In this document: piece after piece, positions 58,030 to 64,000 of the stretch
How the letters are laid out: every line of letters starts with the position of its first letter
Numbering within the stretch: position 1 is the stretch's first letter
DNA from: Mycolicibacter sp. MU0102
GTDB lineage: Bacteria > Actinomycetota > Actinomycetes > Mycobacteriales > Mycobacteriaceae
NCBI RefSeq assembly: GCF_963378105.1
Contig: NZ_OY726398.1
Span: 992,001 to 1,056,000 of the forward strand
Direction: 5' to 3'
DNA: 64,000 nt
The notes under the pieces: model-generated
Told to the model about the DNA's origin: nothing
What the model saw: the letters and a program-made list of their open reading frames with translations, nothing else
The model's database searches: none
Position numbers and translations under genes: made by a program

Positions 58030-59664
58030 GTGAGCAGGTTTACCGACAATATGTTCCGTAGTGCCCGGGAGTCGTCCAAGGGCATGGTTACCGGTGAGCC
58101 GCACACACCTGTCCGGCACACCTGGGCCGAGGTCCATGAACGCGCCCGGCGTATCGCCGGCGGGCTGGCTGCGGCCGGCGTCGGCCCGGGAGACGCCGTC
58201 GGCGTCCTAGCCGGTGCCCCTGTCGAAATCGCCCCCACCGCCCAGGGCGTGTGGATGCGCGCCGCGAGCCTGACCATGCTGCACCAGCCCACCCCGCGCA
58301 CCGACCTGGCGGTGTGGGCCGAGGACACCATGACCGTCGTCGACATGATCGACGCCAAGGCGATCATCATCTCCGACCCCTTCATGCCCGCGGCCCCCGT
58401 GCTGGCCGAGAAGGGCCTGAAGGTCGTCACGGTCGCTGACCTGCTGGACGCCGAACCGATCGAGCCGGAAGAAGCCGGTGAAGACGATCTGGCGCTGATG
58501 CAGCTGACCTCGGGCTCGACCGGGTCGCCGAAGGCCGTGCAGATCACCCACCGCAACATCTACTCCAACGCCGAGGCGATGTTCATCAGCGCCGAGTACG
58601 ACGTCGAGAAGGACGTCATGGTCAGCTGGCTGCCGTGCTTCCACGACATGGGCATGATCGGCTTCCTGACCGTGCCGATGTACTTCGGCGCCGAGCTGGT
58701 CAAGATCACCCCGATGGACTTCCTGCGGGACACCCTGCTGTGGGCCAAGCTGATCGACAAGTACAAGGGCACCATGACCGCGGCCCCGAACTTCGCCTAC
58801 GCGCTGTTCGCCAAGCGGCTGCGCAAGCAGGCCACGCCGGGGCAGTTCGACCTGTCCACGCTGCGGTTCGCGCTCTCTGGTGCCGAGCCGGTGGAGCCGG
58901 CAGACGTCGAGGACCTGATCGACGCCGGTAAACCGTTCGGGCTGAACCCGACCGCCATCCTGCCGGCCTACGGCATGGCCGAAACGGTCTTGGCGGTGTC
59001 CTTCTCCAAGTGCAATGCCGGCCTGGTGGTCGACGAGGTCGACGCCGACCTGCTGGCCGCACTGCGTCAAGCGGTGCCCGCCACCAAGGGCAACACCCGG
59101 CGACTGGCTTCGCTGGGACCGCTGTTGGAGGGCATCGAGATCCGGATCGTCGACGAGCACGGCAACTCGTTGCCGCCGCGCGGGGTTGGAGTGATCCAGC
59201 TGCGCGGTGAGCCGGTGACCCCGGGCTACCTGACCATGGCGGGCTTCCTGCCGGCGCAGGACGAGCACGGTTGGTATGACACCGGCGACCTGGGCTACCA
59301 GATGGAGGACGGCCACGTCGTGGTGTGTGGCCGCGTCAAGGACGTCATCATCATGGCGGGCCGCAACATCTACCCGACCGACATCGAGCGGGCCGCCGGC
59401 CGCGTCGAGGGCGTGCGCCCGGGCTGTGCGGTCGCGGTGCGCCTGGACGCCGGGCACTCGCGGGAGACGTTCGCGGTCGCGGTGGAATCCAACGCCTGGC
59501 AGGACCCGGTCGAGGTACGTCGCATCGAACACCAGGTCGCCCATGAGGTGGTCACCGAGGTCGACATGCGGCCCCGCAACGTGGTGGTGCTCGGGCCGGG
59601 CAGTATCCCCAAGACGCCGTCGGGCAAGCTGCGGCGGGCCAACTCCGTCGCCCTGGTCACCTAG
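58030..59664 (+). CDS. pks16: fatty acyl-AMP ligase/acyl-CoA synthetase family (Pks16-like)
   Basis: 544-residue adenylate-forming enzyme. Core motifs are LTSGSTGSPKAVQITHRN (P-loop), WLPCFHDMGMIGFL, LPAYGMAETVLAVSFSK, and the C-terminal GWYDTGDLGYQMEDGHVVVCGRVKDVIIMAGRNIYPTDIE. It activates a fatty acid as acyl-AMP for loading or for CoA ligation; the WLPCFHDMGMIG motif favours the FAAL-type group. Matches Rv1013 (pks16), which is not a polyketide synthase despite the name. Start GTG. Confidence 0.9.
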   Translation: MSRFTDNMFRSARESSKGMVTGEPHTPVRHTWAEVHERARRIAGGLAAAGVGPGDAVGVLAGAPVEIAPTAQGVWMRAASLTMLHQPTPRTDLAVWAEDTMTVVDMIDAKAIIISDPFMPAAPVLAEKGLKVVTVADLLDAEPIEPEEAGEDDLALMQLTSGSTGSPKAVQITHRNIYSNAEAMFISAEYDVEKDVMVSWLPCFHDMGMIGFLTVPMYFGAELVKITPMDFLRDTLLWAKLIDKYKGTMTAAPNFAYALFAKRLRKQATPGQFDLSTLRFALSGAEPVEPADVEDLIDAGKPFGLNPTAILPAYGMAETVLAVSFSKCNAGLVVDEVDADLLAALRQAVPATKGNTRRLASLGPLLEGIEIRIVDEHGNSLPPRGVGVIQLRGEPVTPGYLTMAGFLPAQDEHGWYDTGDLGYQMEDGHVVVCGRVKDVIIMAGRNIYPTDIERAAGRVEGVRPGCAVAVRLDAGHSRETFAVAVESNAWQDPVEVRRIEHQVAHEVVTEVDMRPRNVVVLGPGSIPKTPSGKLRRANSVALVT

Positions 59665-59744
59665 GGCGCGGCAGCCTCCACCGCGAGTCGGAATCTGGCG
59701 ACGCGACACTCCGTGAACGCGTCGCCGATTTCACACTCGGCCCG

Positions 59745-60329
59745 CTAGCCCCAGGCGTGGACGACGTTCTGGGCCGGTTCCAGCCCCAGCTCGATCAGCA
59801 ACTCGGTGGCATCGGCGGACTGCTCGCAGATCGTCGGTAACTCGTCGCGCTCCTTGGCGGTGAACGCCTGCAGCACGAACGCCGCCGGATCTTGGCGGCC
59901 GGGCGGCCGGCCGATCCCGAAACGGACCCGCTGAAAGTCCTTGCTGCCCAACACGGTCGCGATCGATCGCAGGCCGTTGTGACCGCCTTCGCCGCCGCCC
60001 TGCTTGAGCCGGATCCGGCCGAAGTCCAGGTCGAGATCGTCGTGAATCACCACGACGCCGCCGGTGGGCACTGAATAGAACTTGGCCAGTGGGCCCACCT
60101 GGCGGCCCGACTCATTCATGTAGCAGCGTGGCCGGGCCAGCACCACCGAGCGCCCACTCAGGCGCCCGGTGGCCACGTCGGCACCCGACTTCTTGTGCAG
60201 CTTGAACGCCGACCCGATCCGCTCGGCGAGCAGGTCGACGACCATGAAGCCGACATTGTGCCGGGTGCGGGCGTAGGTCGGGCCGGGGTTGCCCAGGCCG
60301 ACCACCAGGATCGGTGGTGACTCGGCCAC
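59745..60329 (-). CDS. pth: peptidyl-tRNA hydrolase
   Basis: 194-residue Pth. N-terminal VVGLGNPGPTYARTRHNVGFMVVD contains the catalytic His region, YMNESGRQVGPLAKFY contains the substrate Asn, and VVIHDDLDLDFGRIRLKQGGGEGGHNGLRSI is the central motif. It frees peptidyl-tRNA stalled after drop-off. Matches Rv1014c and lies 12 bases after rplY on the same strand. Confidence 0.95.
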   Translation of the reverse strand: MAESPPILVVGLGNPGPTYARTRHNVGFMVVDLLAERIGSAFKLHKKSGADVATGRLSGRSVVLARPRCYMNESGRQVGPLAKFYSVPTGGVVVIHDDLDLDFGRIRLKQGGGEGGHNGLRSIATVLGSKDFQRVRFGIGRPPGRQDPAAFVLQAFTAKERDELPTICEQSADATELLIELGLEPAQNVVHAWG

Positions 60330-60341
60330 GCGGTGCTCGGC

Positions 60342-60974
60342 TTACTCGGACTCGGCGGCCGCGTCCCCGGCGGCCTCCGCGCCGGCTTCCTCGCCCGCAG
60401 CCTCGGCCGGCTCCTCGGCACTCGGAGCCTCGATCACGTTGACCAGCAGCAGTTCGGGGTCAGAGACCAGGCTCACGCCCTTGGGCAGCTCCAGGCTGCC
60501 GGCGGTGAACTGGGTGCCGGCCTCGGCGCCCTCGATGGAGACCGTCAGCTGCTCGGGAATCGACAGCGCCTCGGCCTCGATCTCCACGGCGGTGGCGTCC
60601 TGGGTCACCAGGGTGCCGGAAGCGGCGTCGCCCTCGATGACGACGTTGACCTCGACGGTCACCTTCTCGCCGCGACGCACGACCAGCAGGTCGGCGTGCT
60701 GGATGGTGCGACGGATCGGGTGGATCTCGAGAGCCTTGGTCAGCGCCAGCTGCTCCTTGCCCTCGATGTCGAGGGTGAGCACGGCGTTGGTGCCGGAGTG
60801 GCGCAGCACGGCCGCGAAGTCGTGGGCCGGAAGCTCCAGGTGCTGCGGCTCGGTGCCGTGGCCGTAGAGGACCGCGGGGACCCGGCCTGCGCGGCGGGCC
60901 CGGCGCGAGGCGCCCTTGCCGGTCTCGGTCCGCACCGAAACGGTCAGCTGGTTGGTGGTCGGGGTCTTAGCCAT
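60342..60974 (-). CDS. rplY: 50S ribosomal protein bL25 (CTC form)
   Basis: 210-residue long form of bL25/Ctc: N-terminal 5S rRNA-binding domain (QLTVSVRTETGKGASRRARRAGRVPAVLYGHG and LPAHDFAAVLR) and C-terminal beta domain, with an acidic Ala/Glu-rich tail (about 180-210). Binds 5S rRNA in the large subunit. Matches Rv1015c. ATG at 60974 was chosen to begin MAKTPTTNQL. Confidence 0.94.
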   Translation of the reverse strand: MAKTPTTNQLTVSVRTETGKGASRRARRAGRVPAVLYGHGTEPQHLELPAHDFAAVLRHSGTNAVLTLDIEGKEQLALTKALEIHPIRRTIQHADLLVVRRGEKVTVEVNVVIEGDAASGTLVTQDATAVEIEAEALSIPEQLTVSIEGAEAGTQFTAGSLELPKGVSLVSDPELLLVNVIEAPSAEEPAEAAGEEAGAEAAGDAAAESE

Positions 60975-61053
60975 GGGGAACTCCTTGGTTGCTACGGCGT
61001 GCATGAGGCACGGCCAGATCGCGACAACCATCTAGGAGGTCCTCGTCGATAAC

Positions 61054-61074
61054 GGCGGCCAAATGGTGGCCGCC
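61054..61074. terminator. hairpin between the SDR gene and rplY
   Basis: GGCGGCCA-AATGG-TGGCCGCC forms an 8-bp stem with a 5-base loop, 39 bases after the SDR stop and 80 bases before rplY on the minus strand. No T-run, but the position suits a transcription end of the SDR gene or a leader structure of rplY. Confidence 0.45.
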
Positions 61075-61112
61075 CTCGCCGTGACGCCTGGTCAGGCTAG
61101 CGCATCAGCAGC

Positions 61113-61985
61113 TCAGAGCGGAAATTGAACCCCGGTGAGCTGCGCAGACAGCTCCCACAGCTCGGCGGCCGTGGACCCGCGCTTGGCCAACAGGCTGCGG
61201 CCCACCGATCCGCTGCGGCCGACAATGCCAAAACGCGGACCGATGAAGGTATTGCCGGACAGGTCCTGCGACGCCGCATAGAGGGTCTGGCGTGCCCCGA
61301 AGTCGGGGCTGGTGGCGAACAGGCCGTTGCCGAAGGTGCGCATCGCCAGGTCGCCGATCCGATTGCCGGTCTGGCCCTGCAGGTTGGTGCTCGAATAGCC
61401 GGGATGGGCGGCCAGCGCGCGCAGCGGTGAACCCGCGGCCACGAGCCGGCGTTGCAGTTCGCTGGTGAACAGCAGATTGGCCAGCTTGGCCTGGCCGTAG
61501 GCCAACCACGCCGAATACCGTCGCGACTCCCAGTTCAGGTCCTTGAGGCTGATGTAGCCCATCCGGTGCAGGGCTGAGGACACCGTCACCACCCGGTCGG
61601 TGAGTTTGGGCAACAGCAGGTTGGTCAGCGCGAAATGACCCAAGTGGTTCGTGCCGATCTGACTCTCGAAACCGTCGACGGTCTTGCTGTAGGGCACCGC
61701 CATGATGCCGGCGTTGTTGATCAGCACATCGACGGCCGTGGTCTCGTCGGCGAATCGCCGCACCGAGGACAGGTCCGCCAGATCCAAGGCACGAACCGTC
61801 ACGTCACCGGGCATCCCCGCCGCGGCGGCCTGGCCCTTGGCGGTGTTGCGGACGGCCAGTGTGACGGCGGCGCCGACTCGGGCCAATTCGCGTGCGGTCA
61901 CGGCCCCCAGACCGCTGTTGGCTCCGGTGACGATGACGGATCGCCCGGCGAACGACGGCAGATCGGTGGCGGACCAGGAGGCCAT
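61113..61985 (-). CDS. short-chain dehydrogenase/reductase
   Basis: 290-residue SDR of the retinol dehydrogenase/protochlorophyllide reductase-like group. Cofactor motif VTGANSGLGAV (about residues 18-29), NNAG in VLINNAGIMAV, catalytic Ser in VVTVSSALHR and YxxxK in AYGQAKLANLL. It oxidises or reduces an alcohol/carbonyl with NAD(P); the substrate is unknown. In M. tuberculosis lpqT (Rv1016c) occupies this place, so this gene marks a local difference. Confidence 0.88.
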   Translation of the reverse strand: MASWSATDLPSFAGRSVIVTGANSGLGAVTARELARVGAAVTLAVRNTAKGQAAAAGMPGDVTVRALDLADLSSVRRFADETTAVDVLINNAGIMAVPYSKTVDGFESQIGTNHLGHFALTNLLLPKLTDRVVTVSSALHRMGYISLKDLNWESRRYSAWLAYGQAKLANLLFTSELQRRLVAAGSPLRALAAHPGYSSTNLQGQTGNRIGDLAMRTFGNGLFATSPDFGARQTLYAASQDLSGNTFIGPRFGIVGRSGSVGRSLLAKRGSTAAELWELSAQLTGVQFPL

Positions 61986-62048
61986 GGCTGACACTCTAAC
62001 GAGGCGCGCCCCCGTGTGCCGGGATGCCGATCGGACTGGAGGAGCGAC

Positions 62049-63470
62049 GTGAAGCAATGGACCACCTTCGGATTGATCGTCATGATGCTGGCCGCAGTCA
62101 GCGGCTGCGGTGGTAGGCAGTCGACCGAGCCCGCCGGCCCGGCGCCGGCCCAGTCCGCCGATCAGGTCCGTCAGATCGCCAAGGAGGCCTACGTCTACGG
62201 CTTCCCGATGGTGGACTCCTACCGCATCCAGCATGCCTACTTCGTCGACAAGGCGGGGTCGCAGTACAAGGGTGACTGGAACCAGACGCACAGCACTGCA
62301 AGGGTTTACACCCCCGATGACACCACCGTGCAGACGCCGAACTCCGATACGCCCTACACGATGCTGGGCACTGACCTGCGAGCCGAGCCGTTGGTACTCA
62401 CCGTGCCGCCGATCGAGGCTGGCCGCTACTACTCGCTGCAGTTCATCGATGCCTACACGGCCAACTACGCCTACGTGGGCAGCCGCACGACCGGCAACGG
62501 CGGCGGCAAGTACCTGCTGGCCGGACCCGGTTGGCAGGGCGACAAGCCTGACGGCGTCGACGAGGTGATCCGCTCCGACACCGGCTTCGGGCTGGTGATC
62601 TACCGCACTCAGCTGTTCGACCCCGCCGACATCGACAACGTCAAGAAGATCCAGGCCGGTTACACCGTGGAGCCACTGTCGGCCTACCTCAAGCAACCCG
62701 CGGTGAGCGCCCCGCCGGTGGATTTCATCGCGCCGCTGACACCCGAGGAACAGAAGACCTCACCGAAGTTCTTCGAGATCTTGAGCTTCATCCTGAAGTA
62801 CGCGCCGGTACTACCGGGGGAGCAGGACCTGCGGGCCCGGTTCGCCAGCATCGGCATCGGCCCCGACGGCTCCTTCAACGCCGATGAACTCAGCGCCGAG
62901 GCTCGCGACGCCGTCCAGGCCGGGATGGCCGACGCCTGGGCCGAACAGAATGCCTTCAAGAAGGACAAGCTGGACACCGGGCAGGTGACCTCGGCTCAGC
63001 TGTTCGGCACCCGGGAGTTCTTGCACGGCAACTACCTCTACCGGATGGCCGGGGCGGTGTTGGGCATCTACGGGAACTCGGCGGAGGAAGCCATCTATCC
63101 GGTGGTCGCGGTGGACTCCGACGGCGCCCCGCTGAGCGGCGCCAACGGCTACACCCTGCGGTTCGCGCCCGGACAGCTGCCACCGGTCAACTCGTTCTGG
63201 TCGCTGACCATGTACAAGATGCCCGAAAGCCTGCTGGTGGCCAACCCGATCAACCGGTATCTGATCAACTCGCCGATGCTGCCGGATCTGACCCGCGATC
63301 CCGACGGCGGAATCACCGTCTACGTGCAGAACAAGTCCCCGGGCGCGGGCAAGGAAACCAACTGGCTGCCTGCACCGGAGGGGCCGTTCCAGATGATCCT
63401 GCGGCTGTACTGGCCCAAGGAAGAAGCGCTGGGCGGCACCTGGGCACCGCCGAAGGCGGTGAAAAACTAG
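62049..63470 (+). CDS. DUF1254/DUF1214 lipoprotein
   Basis: 473-residue lipoprotein. Signal peptide TTFGLIVMMLAAVSGCGG gives a lipobox VSGC (Cys near residue 20). The DUF1254 domain spans about 45-250 (VRQIAKEAYVYGFPMVDSY, TVQTPNSDTPYTMLGTDLRAEPLVLTVPPI), and DUF1214 about 330-465 (FWSLTMYKMPESLLVANPINRYLI). GTG at 62049 follows a GGAGGAG site. Function unknown; membrane-anchored outside the cell. It is divergent from the SDR gene. Confidence 0.88.
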   Translation: MKQWTTFGLIVMMLAAVSGCGGRQSTEPAGPAPAQSADQVRQIAKEAYVYGFPMVDSYRIQHAYFVDKAGSQYKGDWNQTHSTARVYTPDDTTVQTPNSDTPYTMLGTDLRAEPLVLTVPPIEAGRYYSLQFIDAYTANYAYVGSRTTGNGGGKYLLAGPGWQGDKPDGVDEVIRSDTGFGLVIYRTQLFDPADIDNVKKIQAGYTVEPLSAYLKQPAVSAPPVDFIAPLTPEEQKTSPKFFEILSFILKYAPVLPGEQDLRARFASIGIGPDGSFNADELSAEARDAVQAGMADAWAEQNAFKKDKLDTGQVTSAQLFGTREFLHGNYLYRMAGAVLGIYGNSAEEAIYPVVAVDSDGAPLSGANGYTLRFAPGQLPPVNSFWSLTMYKMPESLLVANPINRYLINSPMLPDLTRDPDGGITVYVQNKSPGAGKETNWLPAPEGPFQMILRLYWPKEEALGGTWAPPKAVKN

Positions 63471-63480
63471 GCGGGTTCGC

Positions 63481-63753
63481 TTAGTTGCAGTTGTTGGCGT
63501 GCACCCAACGGCCGTTGTAGCCCACGCAGGTGTTGACCGGGGGAGGCGGCGGCGGAGGCGGCGGAGGCACGTCTTCGGGTAGCGGCGCGTAGTAGGCCGG
63601 CGGTGGCACCGGGTCGGCGCATCCGCTGACATACACCCTGCGGCCCACGCCGACGCAGCCCGCACTGGCGGTACCGGCCGGGGTGAACACGACCACGGCG
63701 CCCGGCAGGCTGGTCAGGGCCAGTGCCGCGACGACCCACATCCGGCGTGCCAT
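63481..63753 (-). CDS. small secreted protein with poly-proline stretch
   Basis: 90-residue exported protein. Signal peptide WVVAALALTSLPGAVVVFTPAGTASA precedes a short mature part with four Cys (GCVGVGRRVYVSGCADP, NTCVGYNGRWVHANNCN) and a run of ten prolines. The start ATG at 63753 overlaps by one base the stop of the haemophore gene (TGATG), so the two are coupled. No known function. Confidence 0.75.
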   Translation of the reverse strand: MARRMWVVAALALTSLPGAVVVFTPAGTASAGCVGVGRRVYVSGCADPVPPPAYYAPLPEDVPPPPPPPPPPVNTCVGYNGRWVHANNCN

Positions 63754-64000
63754 CACTGGTCCAGCAGTGGGCGCTCGGGCTGGGGCAATCCGCAACGGGC
63801 GCGGAAGTCGGCCAGAGGCTGGCGCAGCCCCAACAGGTCGGAGTGGGCCTGCGGGTTGTCGGCGAAGAAGCTGCGAACTGCCTCGGGCACCTCGTCATCG
63901 GGCCGGTTGTGCAGGCCGGTGTAGAACTCGTTGACGTCCGGATGTGCGTAGAGGTAACCCGACGTCGAGGCGGCGACGCCGGTGGCCACGTTGGCCATGT
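63753..64000 (-). CDS. haemophore-family protein, 5' end outside the window (partial)
   Basis: The visible 82 residues match the mycobacterial haemophore/haem-binding (MHB) pattern: ATGVAASTSGYLYAHPDVNEFYTGLHNRPDDEVPEAVRSFFADNP and LRQPLADFRARCGLPQ. An ATG is present at 63998, but no signal peptide is visible, so the true start is likely beyond the right edge. It is coupled to the small secreted protein gene that follows. Predicted role: binding haem outside the cell. Confidence 0.7.
   Translation of the reverse strand, partial: MANVATGVAASTSGYLYAHPDVNEFYTGLHNRPDDEVPEAVRSFFADNPQAHSDLLGLRQPLADFRARCGLPQPERPLLDQ

Noticed and set aside
58207..59709. 500-codon minus-strand open frame
   Set aside because: Antisense to pks16; composition is that of a shadow frame.
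1..64000. Insertion sequences or prophage
   Set aside because: No transposase, integrase or phage structural gene was recognised in any frame.

Overview
The window is a gene-dense, GC-rich chromosome segment from a member of the Mycobacteriaceae. The evidence is gene content (mprAB-pepD, rpfB with DUF348/G5/resuscitation domains, pmt, DUF732, DUF2563, PE-PPE hydrolase and haemophore families), many GTG starts and many ATGA/GTGA stop-start overlaps. From 9.6 kb onward the order matches, from memory, the M. tuberculosis block Rv0966c to Rv1015c: echA7-fadE12-accA2-accD2-fadE13-Rv0976c, rpmF, mprA-mprB-pepD-moaB2, Rv0990c, ruc (Rv0991c), Rv0992c, galU, moeA1, rimJ, Rv0996, Rv0998, Rv0999, Rv1000c, pmt, rsmI, pabB, metG, tatD, rpfB, ksgA, ispE, pks16, pth, rplY. 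The species is not resolved; extra genes such as mrp and gdhA point to a non-tuberculous mycobacterium.

Layout. 1-1.5 kb: 3' end of an Mrp Na+/H+ antiporter operon (mrpD-E-F-G). 1.5-4.7 kb (minus): a methyltransferase and a compact four-gene cassette holding a DUF2563 protein, a large protein with a helical N-terminus and a glycine-zipper C-terminus, a small membrane protein and an LpqN-like protein without a signal peptide. 4.9-10.2 kb: small accessory genes, a DUF2236 oxygenase with a divergent TetR gene, and an ATP-grasp/serine-hydrolase pair. 10.3-18.8 kb: an acyl-CoA carboxylase/dehydrogenase operon with an AtuA-like protein. 19-24 kb: rpmF and the MprAB-PepD envelope-stress module, followed by moaB2 and an MscL-like channel with a zinc ribbon. 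24-30 kb: the SAF protein, the HrcA/CIRCE-controlled chaperone Ruc, 5-FTHF cyclo-ligase, galU, Glp, RimJ and GlpR (the last two types of protein, Glp and GlpR, link to cell division), then tRNA-Ala(CGC).

30.3-39 kb looks accessory: an orphan ESX-type MinD/ParA ATPase, a P450-TetR pair, a membrane-anchored HNH nuclease with internal repeats, and small secreted or regulatory genes. 39-42.9 kb: gdhA, a cyclic-nucleotide-binding lysine acetyltransferase, a lipoprotein and AlkB. 43-44 kb: a DUF559 nuclease-like gene bracketed by two related palindromes. 44-52 kb: pmt, rsmI, pabB, an ECF41 sigma factor with its oxidoreductase partner and a matching promoter, metG and tatD. 52-60 kb: rpfB with an attenuator-like leader, ksgA and ispE, with a soluble Hanks kinase and a PE-PPE hydrolase inserted between ksgA and ispE, then pks16. 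59.7-64 kb: pth, rplY, an SDR, a DUF1254 lipoprotein, a small secreted protein and a truncated haemophore gene.

The strongest candidates for something undescribed are the glycine-zipper cassette at 2.2-4.7 kb, the palindrome-flanked DUF559 gene at 43-44 kb, and the structured leader in front of the MscL-zinc-ribbon gene. All protein family calls rest on motifs and recalled family resemblance; no database search was run.
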